A stretch of DNA of 64,000 nucleotides from the NCBI RefSeq assembly GCF_014698475.1, contig NZ_JACJTB010000010.1:89686-153685 (forward strand), read 5' to 3'. Source of the DNA: Nostoc spongiaeforme FACHB-130 (GTDB taxonomy: Bacteria > Cyanobacteriota > Cyanobacteriia > Cyanobacteriales > Nostocaceae). This document shows, piece by piece, positions 57,236 to 64,000 of this stretch; position 1 is the stretch's first letter; the number at the start of each line of letters is the position of its first letter. Made by a program: the position numbers and the translations under genes. The notes beneath the pieces were generated by a model. The model did not search any database, was not told the origin of the DNA, and worked only from the letters and a program-made list of their open reading frames with translations.

Positions 57236-58033
57236 TTAAAGACTAGCATGAGTATCATACCAAGGCTCTTTTAGTTGCAGACTTTCTAATAATATTTTTC
57301 CTAAAGGAAATTTTAAAATCCCATTTGTACCCAAAAGTCTATATTCCAGAAAAACCCGTTTGTAGACCTTGAGTACTTCAGTTTCTGACAACCAAACTCC
57401 TGGGGCTTCTTCTCCAAAAAGTCCACTAGCACCGTATTCAAATTTGTGGTTGATATATTGACCTTCTTTCGCTGGAAAGGGACAGATTTGTTGAGGTACA
57501 TCTGGTTGTCTGATAGCTTTGAATTTCTTGTACCCAAGTTCTTTTAACAGCGCAAATTCTTTTAACAGATCATTCCACGACTCTTTTGTAGATTCTATGG
57601 ATAGAAACTGCGGTTTGCTTTCAACTTTCTGTAAACCCTGTAAGCATAATATATCAGCACCTTCAATATCAACTTTTAGATAATAGGGAGTGCCAAACTC
57701 CTGTAAAATATCTTCAAATCTTCGCCCTTCTACTGTTATAGGTGTAGAACGTGTGCCAAAAAACTCGTTACGCTGGACAAAATCGGGTGAAGTTGTACTC
57801 CAAAAACTTCTGTCTAGGTTGACATAAAGAGTAATTGGTTGATTTTGGGGTGATACAGCAATATTTAATAGTAGCAACTGACCAGTTTCTATATAGGAAT
57901 TTAGTCTTTGCTTAGTGTCACGATAAATATTGGGGTTAGCTTCAATACCAATAACTCGAAATCCTTTTTTGAGATAAAACTCAGTATCTTCTCCTGTATG
58001 AACACCAACATCTATGACTAAATTTTTATCCAT
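57236..58033 (-). CDS. FkbM-type SAM methyltransferase
   Basis: 265 residues. LVIDVGVHTGEDTEFYLKKGFRVIGIEANP is the SAM-binding N-terminus, and YYLKVDIEGADILCLQGL with SIES further on is the FkbM signature. These enzymes O-methylate sugars or polyketides. Its neighbour is a GT2, which fits modification of a glycan, but the two genes face each other. Length is normal. Confidence 0.87.
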   Translation of the reverse strand: MDKNLVIDVGVHTGEDTEFYLKKGFRVIGIEANPNIYRDTKQRLNSYIETGQLLLLNIAVSPQNQPITLYVNLDRSFWSTTSPDFVQRNEFFGTRSTPITVEGRRFEDILQEFGTPYYLKVDIEGADILCLQGLQKVESKPQFLSIESTKESWNDLLKEFALLKELGYKKFKAIRQPDVPQQICPFPAKEGQYINHKFEYGASGLFGEEAPGVWLSETEVLKVYKRVFLEYRLLGTNGILKFPLGKILLESLQLKEPWYDTHASL

Positions 58034-58287
58034 ATTCGACCTATCCGAATGGCAAATACGTAATATTTTAATCTAAATTAGTATTTTTAGAGATATTTTA
58101 TAAAGTAAAGCTTAAATTTGAGGGTGCTTTATAGCCATGCTTAAAATGCCACGAGATAAATTGCGTTAAGGCTAATTCTCTGTTTCAAAGCAACAAAGCC
58201 TGATATAGCCGTAATATACCCTACTTAATATTTACTTTATAAATAGGCGTTTAGCGATCATACAGACTGTGTATAACGGAAAGTTTC

Positions 58288-59610
58288 ATGAAACTTACTA
58301 TTTTTCCCTTCTCCAATCTTAAAATTCTTCATCAGTTTCTTGGTTCTATTTGGCGAACTACTATTTTCCTGTTTATCTTGAGTATCAGCATTATTTTGTT
58401 ATCGAGTTGTGAGGTAAGAGAAATCCAAAATGAGCAAGTTACTCGCATCACACTATGGCATGGAATTAATCCACCTGTAAATCGTGATGTGTTTCAAAAA
58501 TTAGTAGATAAATTCAATCAAACTCATGTTGATATCCAGGTAGAATCTATTTACGCTGGTCAACTGGGTCAACAACTACCAAAAATATTAACAGCAGTTG
58601 TTGGTAAAGTACCGCCCGATATTCTCTGCTTTTACCCCCAAATTACTGGTCAGTTAGTCGAACTTAGTGCAGTTCGTCCGTTAGAAGATTGGTTTGACAA
58701 ACTACCTTTAAAATCAGAACTTAGCCAGAAGCTTTTAGATGAATTAAAGTTAGATGGACATTTATGGTCAGTACCACTTTATACAAGTAATATTGGCATT
58801 TTTTATCGTCCCACACTTTTTCAAGCTGCGGGAATTACAGATACACCCAACACTTGGGAGGAATTGCGGGAAGTTGCCAAAAAATTAACTGTAGACCGCA
58901 ATGGGGATGGACGGCCAGAACAATATGGAATGTTGCTACCTATGGGTAAGGGAGAATGGACGGTTTTTAGTTGGTTTCCCTTTTTATCGAGTGCTGGCGG
59001 TGAAATTGTCAGCAATGGTGTCCCGAATTTAAATAACCCCAAAGCAGTTCACGCGCTTCAGTTTTGGCAAGACTTATTAAAAGATGGTTCCGCTACTCTT
59101 TCGCCGCCAGAACGAGGATATGAAGAAGATGCTTTTCTTCAAGGGCGTGTAGCTATGCAAATTACTGGCCCTTGGACTTATATCACTAAGTCTCAGACAG
59201 ACTATCAAGTTTTCCCTATACCCAGAGATGTTGAACAAGCAACTGTCACAGGTACAGGTAACTTTTATGTGATGAAAACTACCCCAGAGAAAGAGCAAGC
59301 TGCACGGAAATTTTTAGAATATGTTTTAAGTGAAGAATTTCAAACAGAATGGTCTATTGGTACAGGTTTTTTGCCAGTTAATCTCAAATCTGCTCAAAGC
59401 GAAGCTTATCAGCAATATATCAAGCAAAAACCTTGGATCAAGGTTTTTTTAGATCAAATGTCTGTAGCACGCTCTCGTCCTACTTTAGCTGGATATAGTC
59501 GTATATCTGAAAGTCTTGGTCGAGCAATTGAGGCAACTTTGCTAGGTGATTCTCCTCAAACTGCGCTTAACCAAGCTCAAGAACGTTTAGAACTGATTTG
59601 GGGAAAATGA
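58288..59610 (+). CDS. ABC sugar-binding lipoprotein
   Basis: 440 residues. Signal with lipobox (ISIILLSSC, Cys47) then a family-1 solute-binding fold: TRITLWHGINPPVNRDVFQKLVDKFNQTH, ILCFYPQITGQLVEL, VPLYTSNIGIFYRPTLFQAAGI, GRVAMQITGPWTY and a C-terminal SRPTLAGYSRISE. Binds an oligosaccharide or similar in the periplasm for an ABC importer. No permease or ATPase gene lies within the window. Start ATG 58288. A hairpin follows at 59785. Confidence 0.9.
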   Translation: MKLTIFPFSNLKILHQFLGSIWRTTIFLFILSISIILLSSCEVREIQNEQVTRITLWHGINPPVNRDVFQKLVDKFNQTHVDIQVESIYAGQLGQQLPKILTAVVGKVPPDILCFYPQITGQLVELSAVRPLEDWFDKLPLKSELSQKLLDELKLDGHLWSVPLYTSNIGIFYRPTLFQAAGITDTPNTWEELREVAKKLTVDRNGDGRPEQYGMLLPMGKGEWTVFSWFPFLSSAGGEIVSNGVPNLNNPKAVHALQFWQDLLKDGSATLSPPERGYEEDAFLQGRVAMQITGPWTYITKSQTDYQVFPIPRDVEQATVTGTGNFYVMKTTPEKEQAARKFLEYVLSEEFQTEWSIGTGFLPVNLKSAQSEAYQQYIKQKPWIKVFLDQMSVARSRPTLAGYSRISESLGRAIEATLLGDSPQTALNQAQERLELIWGK

Positions 59611-60033
59611 AACAGAGAAAATTTACGCCAATTTTATAGAAAACCGTGATTAGTGAAGTCTCTAATCGCGATCGCCATAATACAGCGATGAATGAATATT
59701 GTATTTGCCAGCAGTGCTTTTGAGAATTTGCCGAGCCATTTGATTTTCAGTTTCTGCCCTAATTGATGATGGCTGATAGCAGCTTATCTAAAAACATGGT
59801 TTATGTTTTTAGATATAAAAATTTCATGAAGCTTCAGTAAAAACACTTGCTTAGGATGGTTTTTTAGAGAAAAGTGTTGTGTATCAGCATCAATAGCAAG
59901 ACTTACGTACAAAGATTGCCGATGGAGATGGGGTGTGGGAGGTAAGGGTTCTGCACACCTAAACCCTGTTAAAACCTCATACCCTTACACCCTTATCCAT
60001 ATAAACTTTGTCATCTTCACAAGCTTAAATACA
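59611..60033. other. intergenic region with hairpin and dispersed repeat
   Basis: About 420 bases. It has an A/T hairpin at 59785-59815 (listed separately) and a dispersed element at 59901-59998: GACTTACGTACAAAGATTG followed by GGGTGTGGGAGGTAAGGGTTCTGCACACC and CATACCCTTACACCCTTA, with complementary arms. An upstream in-frame extension of the following gene is wholly repeat-derived and not taken as coding. Confidence 0.6.
59785..59815 (+). terminator. hairpin after sugar-binding protein gene
   Basis: TATCTAAAAACAT / ATGTTTTTAGATA, a 13-bp stem with a GGTTT loop, followed by TAAAAATTTC. Located 174 bases after the stop codon, so it is either a late terminator or a repeat. Confidence 0.55.
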
Positions 60034-60693
60034 ATGAAGAATTTTAGTTTGACAAATACTTTACTAGTGACTGGTGCGGGAGCAGTATTTGTTTTTACTG
60101 CTAGTCCATCTCCAGCAGCAGTGATCAATATTTCAGATTTTACAGAATGGCAGAGTATTGGGAATGTTAACTTGAGTGATGAGCAAGCTGCTTTGTTGAC
60201 TGATGGTGGCGTTTCTGACACTAATCTAGAGTCATTCTTGGGACTAGCGCCTGGAACTTTAGATGCTTTTAATAGTCAAAATGTCAACAATGGTTCTGCT
60301 ATTAAAAACACACTGACAGTCCAAGCTGGAGATGTTTTGACATTTGATTGGCTCTTCCAAGCTGGTGATTATTTACCTTACAATGATTTTTCTTTCTACT
60401 CTATTGGTACTTCTCTAAATAGACTGGCTGATGTACTTCAGGTAGGTAATTTTGGCCAAACTGCGTCTCGAACTGCTTACACATTCACCACAGGCGGCAC
60501 TTACACTATAGGATTTGGAGTGGTAAATACATTTGATCGGTTTTTGGGATCAAATCTCACGGTTCGGAGTTCTGGGAGTGATGAGCCTGTTCCTGAACCT
60601 GCGACTATTGTCGGTTCATTAGCAGCAGGTGCTTTTGGTGTGGCTTTACGCTATAAAAAAAAGCAACAACAAAAAGCTAACTCGGATGTGTGA
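60034..60693 (+). CDS. PEP-CTERM sorting-signal protein
   Basis: 219 residues. N-terminal signal (residues 8-27, ending SPAAVI), a secreted beta-rich body of low similarity, and a C-terminal DEPVPEPATIVGSLAAGAFG followed by a basic tail: the PEP-CTERM recognition sequence for an exosortase. Typically exported and processed for the extracellular matrix. Start ATG at 60034; the frame is open upstream only through a repeat. Monocistronic. Confidence 0.88.
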   Translation: MKNFSLTNTLLVTGAGAVFVFTASPSPAAVINISDFTEWQSIGNVNLSDEQAALLTDGGVSDTNLESFLGLAPGTLDAFNSQNVNNGSAIKNTLTVQAGDVLTFDWLFQAGDYLPYNDFSFYSIGTSLNRLADVLQVGNFGQTASRTAYTFTTGGTYTIGFGVVNTFDRFLGSNLTVRSSGSDEPVPEPATIVGSLAAGAFGVALRYKKKQQQKANSDV

Positions 60694-61138
60694 CCAAACA
60701 ATCTCTATGGTTGTGTGTAGTAATGCAGTTAAATGTAAATAAATACTAATATGAGAGCGATCGCCCATCGCTCTTTATTTATGTCAAACTAGAGACTACA
60801 AAATTTGATAAGTCATTGTACCTGTACCCAATTTGTGAGATTCTAGATAATCGCTGCTATCAAACTTCAATTCACTGGGTAATAAACTTAGATGTCTTCT
60901 TCACGTTAGCTACAGATCAGCCCCTACTAGACCTATCAGACGTGGGTATTGATGCGTCTGGAGAGATTGCTGACAACCAGAGTTTCAGGTTATCGAAGGT
61001 CAAGCTGACCCATAATTTTAGAGATTTGGAGAATACAGAAAATACTGGTGCAATCCGCAAATAAATATGTGTCAATTTTGCTCCAGAATTAACCATCCCC
61101 TAAACTTTTAACTTTTATTTGACTATCAGGACAAAGAT
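60694..61138. other. intergenic region, doubtful 82-codon frame
   Basis: About 445 bases. A TTG-start frame at 60816-61064 (82 codons) contains LSDVGIDASGEIADNQSFRL but has no ribosome-binding site or known homology; it could be a remnant, so it is not called. Two CGATCGC sites around 60757. The AGGACAAAGAT before 61139 is the ribosome-binding site for the next gene. Confidence 0.4.
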
Positions 61139-62290
61139 ATGGAAGATAAGCTGATGCTGATGATTCCTGGCCCAACACCAGTGCCAGAAGCTGCTTTACT
61201 TGCTTTAGCTAAACACCCCATCGGACACCGTACCAATGAGTTTAGTAACATTTTGGCAGAGGTGACAGCTAACCTCAAATGGCTACATCAAACTGAAAGC
61301 GATGTGCTGATGCTGAATGTTAGCGGTACGGGTGCAGTAGAAGCCGGGATCATTAATTTTCTATCCCCTGGCGATCGCATTTTAGTTGGTAGTAATGGTA
61401 AATTTGGTGAACGCTGGGCAGAAGTCGGCCAAGCCTACGGGTTGAATGTGGAAACCATTACAGCCGAATGGGGTCAACCTTTAGACCCAGCCCAGTTTGC
61501 GGCTAAACTACAAGCTGATACAGCCAAAGAAATCAAAGCTGTCATTGTCACCCACAGCGAAACCTCCACTGGCGTTCTCAATGATTTGGAAACCATCAAC
61601 CGCCACGTTAAAGAACATGGTGAAGCTTTAATTATTGTGGATGCTGTCACCAGTTTGGGTGCATTTAATTTACCTGTGGATGCTTGGGGATTAGATGTCG
61701 TCGCTTCCGGTTCTCAAAAAGGTTACATGATTCCCCCTGGCTTGGGTTTTGTGTCTGTCAGCGCCAAAGCTTGGGAAGCTTACAAAACAGCTAAATTGCC
61801 GAAATATTATCTAGATTTAGGCAAATACAAGAAATCCACCGCTAAAAATACCACTCCTTTCACTCCCCCAGTAAATCTAATTGTGGCGCTGCATACCACC
61901 TTGGGAATGATGAAAGAAGAAGGTTTAGAATCTATTTTTGGCAGACACGAACGCCAAAAGAATGCGACTCGCGCCGCTATTAAGGGTTTAAACTTACCTT
62001 TATTTGCAGATGATAGCTGTGCTAGTCCAGCCATTACAGCCGTAGCCCCACCAAATATTGAAGCAGATAAAATTCGCTCGTTGATGAAAAAACGCTTTGA
62101 TATTGCCTTAGCTGGTGGTCAAGACCATTTGAAAAATAAAATTTTCCGCATTGGTCACTTGGGTTTTGTGAGCGATCGCGATATTCTTAGCTGCATAGCA
62201 TCCCTAGAAGTTGTCTTGCTAGAACTCGGTTATGAAAACTTTACTCCGGGTGCTGGTGTAGCGGCAGCAGCTAAAGTATTGAATGGTTAA
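61139..62290 (+). CDS. alanine/serine-glyoxylate aminotransferase family
   Basis: 383 residues, class V PLP aminotransferase. IPGPTPVPEAALLALAKHPIGHR opening, VSGTGAVEAGI, HSETSTGVLND, DAVTSLGAFNLPVD (Asp of the PLP site) and SGSQKGYM with the Schiff-base lysine; C-terminal SDRDILSCIASLE. In cyanobacteria this family converts glyoxylate and serine/alanine in photorespiration; some members are named as the small subunit of soluble hydrogenase. Start supported by AGGACA upstream. Followed by a strong hairpin at 62319. Confidence 0.92.
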   Translation: MEDKLMLMIPGPTPVPEAALLALAKHPIGHRTNEFSNILAEVTANLKWLHQTESDVLMLNVSGTGAVEAGIINFLSPGDRILVGSNGKFGERWAEVGQAYGLNVETITAEWGQPLDPAQFAAKLQADTAKEIKAVIVTHSETSTGVLNDLETINRHVKEHGEALIIVDAVTSLGAFNLPVDAWGLDVVASGSQKGYMIPPGLGFVSVSAKAWEAYKTAKLPKYYLDLGKYKKSTAKNTTPFTPPVNLIVALHTTLGMMKEEGLESIFGRHERQKNATRAAIKGLNLPLFADDSCASPAITAVAPPNIEADKIRSLMKKRFDIALAGGQDHLKNKIFRIGHLGFVSDRDILSCIASLEVVLLELGYENFTPGAGVAAAAKVLNG

Positions 62291-62318
62291 TCATCAGTAG
62301 TGATTAGTCTATAAATTA

Positions 62319-62356
62319 AAAGAGCGAGTAGAATTACCATCTTTAACTCGCTCTTT
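62319..62356. terminator. bidirectional hairpin terminator
   Basis: AAAGAGCGAGT / ACTCGCTCTTT 11-bp stem separated by 16 bases, 28 bases after the aminotransferase stop. The A-tract on one side and T-run on the other suggest function on both strands; the next gene (DUF2949) ends downstream on the other strand. Confidence 0.75.
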
Positions 62357-62471
62357 CAACCTGGACTTACATAAATAGGCTTGGTAAAAGTCAGTTTTCC
62401 TGTATATCAGCCTTGGAACAAGGCCGTTTGGATGTGACATACCTGATTTTCTCCTGCAAGAGTTTTCATAC

Positions 62472-62663
62472 TTAAACAGTTTCTAACCAATCGTAAATTT
62501 GTTCTAACTGTTCCATCGTAATCAACCCATACTGCCAAAGAATCATTGGTAAAGGCCCTGGGTCTTGTTCCCGATGCCGTAAAGCTACTGCCAAAGATGC
62601 TGCCGAAATTGACAAATCTTCCTGTAAAAAATGAATCAAGCGTGAATATGTTGATGGTGACAT
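62472..62663 (-). CDS. DUF2949 family protein
   Basis: 63 residues: STYSRLIHFLQEDLSISAASLAVALRHREQ, then DPGPLPMILWQYGLITMEQLEQIYDWLE, the DUF2949 pattern. Cytosolic, helical. Start at 62663, where AAGGAGGTGA lies nine bases upstream; an in-frame extension to 62714 lacks a site. Function unknown. Confidence 0.82.
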   Translation of the reverse strand: MSPSTYSRLIHFLQEDLSISAASLAVALRHREQDPGPLPMILWQYGLITMEQLEQIYDWLETV

Positions 62664-63188
62664 TTGTAACTCACCTCCTTGTCTAGTTTGTATGCTCATA
62701 AATAAATTCACCATTCCTCTTTTGTCCGCAGCTACTACTTCAGTTGAGACTGTGCAATTACCGGATTAAGATCCGAAAATATTGCTTAGATAATCCGCAA
62801 ATAGAACAATTTCCCTAAAAAACTAGGAAATTCCTGGCTTTCAATCATTGGGTTGCTCAGTTTTTTAGTAGCATCTTCGGCAAGTTAAATAAGTGTCATG
62901 CTGAATTTGCCTGGGTGTTCTATTTAATTACACATTGAGTAACAAACATTCCATAGCCTATGCTCCCTTATGCCAGACTGTTTACACTTACGCCAAAAGG
63001 AAGATTTTTTACTATGAAGCCTTAAGATTGTTATTTTACCTCTTAAGTAGTTTTTTTTACTATTTTTGTCATCATATTAGATGCTTGAAAAATAATTTGC
63101 GAGTTCACATCTACTTAACAGTTTTTTTACAGAAAAATTATTGATGAGATGTTGCTATGGCTAATTACACCAAGGTTTTTAAGTCTTA
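62664..63188. other. intergenic region, no gene seen
   Basis: About 525 bases. A 69-codon plus-strand frame (62935-63144) has an aromatic and Phe/Leu-rich AT-biased composition and no ribosome-binding site, and is not called. A T-rich tract lies at 63050-63070. Nothing recognised. Confidence 0.4.
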
Positions 63189-63701
63189 TTACCGTAAGCT
63201 ACTGTGATTTAAAAATTTAATTTTGACATTATCTCCTGGTTTAAGTTTCAGTTCTTTGGCTCGTCCTGCACGCAATTCTATTACAGTATCAATAGGTACA
63301 TCTGGCCCATAAGTGGCACAAGGCTCACTAGCACAAGGTGGCGCAGAAGCCTGAATATACTTGATTACGCCATTTTGTAAAAAGACCATATCCAGTGGTA
63401 CAGGTACATTTTTCATCCAAAACTGTACAGGCTGTGCAGACGGAAACTTGAATAACATACCGCGATTATCTGGCAATGCAGGTCTATTCATCAAACCTTT
63501 TGCTTGCTGTTCTTGAGTCACTGCCACCTCTAACTCAATGGTTGTACCGTTGGGAACAACTGCTTTAGCCGCAATTGGTAGTGTTTGGCCAGTTTGCACT
63601 GCAATGGGGGTCTTGGCTGTTGTCTGCGTAGAACATCCCATGAGAAACAGACTGAGCAGAATTGGCAGTAAACTTAGCCAACGTATCATAAAATTTGCCA
63701 T
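63189..63701 (-). CDS. DUF192 lipoprotein
   Basis: 170 residues. A lipoprotein signal (LLPILLSLFLMGCSTQ, Cys23) precedes the DUF192 domain (about 50-165): IELEVAVTQEQQAKGLMNRPALPDNRGMLF, MKNVPVPLDMVFL and AGRAKELKLKPGDNVKI. DUF192 proteins are small beta-barrels of unknown function, often envelope-located. Start at 63701 is preferred to ATG 63689 as the usual hydrophobic signal begins after MANF. Confidence 0.87.
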   Translation of the reverse strand: MANFMIRWLSLLPILLSLFLMGCSTQTTAKTPIAVQTGQTLPIAAKAVVPNGTTIELEVAVTQEQQAKGLMNRPALPDNRGMLFKFPSAQPVQFWMKNVPVPLDMVFLQNGVIKYIQASAPPCASEPCATYGPDVPIDTVIELRAGRAKELKLKPGDNVKIKFLNHSSLR

Positions 63702-63807
63702 TTGGTTATTTAAATTTTGATTTTACAGAATTTACCCTAGAAAGCCCACTTCTTTTTGTATCTTTTTTGGTCTTATGGCCATGACAGCGTTTTCTGGTTG
63801 AGTGCAT

Positions 63808-63879
63808 GGGAAGTGTGGGAGGGGTGGGAAGTGTGGGAAGTGTGGGAGGTGTGGGAGGGGTGGGAGGGGTGGGAAGTGA
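63808..63879. repeat. 9-bp tandem repeat (GGGARGTGT)
   Basis: Eight consecutive 9-bp units, mixtures of GGGAAGTGT, GGGAGGGGT and GGGAGGTGT, ending GGGAAGTGA. A minus-strand frame through it reads SHPSHTSHTSH but has no other sign of being a gene. Confidence 0.85.
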
Positions 63880-64000
63880 AGAGAAAAGTAGCGACTGTCT
63901 TAAAAGTCAAGCGATCGGGAGCAAAAAATGAAGCAGAGGAAGTAAAGAAAAAAGAAACAAGAGAAAAAAACATACATTCCAAAGTGAGCCAGTCATGCTG

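Noticed and set aside
60816..61064. 82-codon TTG-start frame
   Set aside because: No ribosome-binding site or recognisable domain; perhaps a remnant of a gene.
62935..63144. 69-codon plus-strand frame
   Set aside because: Aromatic, AT-derived composition, no start signal.
63773..63982. 69-codon frame reading SHPSHTSH repeats
   Set aside because: It is produced by the 9-bp DNA repeat; no start signal or conserved flanks.

Overview
The window is chromosomal DNA of a filamentous, probably heterocyst-forming cyanobacterium (Nostocales; Nostoc/Anabaena/Calothrix type). The evidence is the many HIP1 octamers (GCGATCGC) on both strands, the heptanucleotide short tandem repeats (STRRs) and palindromes typical of this order, and cyanobacterial marker genes: Psb32, gamma-tocopherol methyltransferase, cyanobacterial-type glutamate-cysteine ligase, an ARTO-type terminal oxidase, and the small families DUF2949, DUF4346 and DUF1400. 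Species-level identification is not possible from the sequence alone.

Layout. 1-6.3 kb: 3' end of bioF, then a very large hybrid histidine kinase. 6.5-13 kb: an accessory stretch of poorly characterised genes (half-size glycosyltransferase, 444-aa unknown, Uma2 nuclease, duplicated-domain protein, WGR-propeller protein, secreted DUF1400 protein). 13.2-20.2 kb: Na+/H+ antiporter with Usp tail, then a minus-strand operon of two DUF2231 membrane proteins and coxB-coxA-coxC; its subunit II lacks the CuA ligands and subunit I carries the YSHPxVY motif, so it is read as ARTO (cox3-type, probably quinol-oxidising). 21.4-27.2 kb: gshA, trmL, LysM/M23 peptidase, tRNA with CAT anticodon, sufE. 27.3-33 kb: membrane/coiled-coil protein, APC permease, secreted RNase T2, pentapeptide-repeat protein and two small proteins. 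33.4-40.3 kb: a Kdp potassium-ATPase operon (kdpA-kdpB-kdpF/G-like-kdpC) that runs on into a small membrane protein, a GT-A-like glycosyltransferase and a small conserved protein, with a divergent membrane histidine kinase/NarL-type regulator pair upstream. 42.6-48.8 kb: tocopherol methyltransferase, ktrB and ktrA, DUF4346, psb32, MFS permease. 49-54.2 kb: unknown protein, a tiny DUF6888/DUF6887-like gene pair (the first too short for routine ORF calling), then gyrA-lnt with ATGA coupling. 54.6-64 kb: small unknown, CLC channel, GT2, FkbM methyltransferase, orphan sugar-binding lipoprotein, PEP-CTERM protein, PLP aminotransferase, DUF2949, DUF192 lipoprotein.

How it fits together. The strongest theme is ion, above all potassium, homeostasis: Kdp, KtrAB, a free-standing RCK_C protein, a CPA2 antiporter, an APC permease and a CLC protein lie within 43 kb. 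A second theme is bioenergetics and redox (ARTO, GSH synthesis, SufE, tocopherol, Psb32). A third is the unusual load of mobile-looking short repeats: one lies in frame inside lnt, others supply the 5' ends of kdpB and of the kdp-linked kinase, and one splits the oxidase operon. No CRISPR array, prophage, intact insertion sequence or rRNA was seen.
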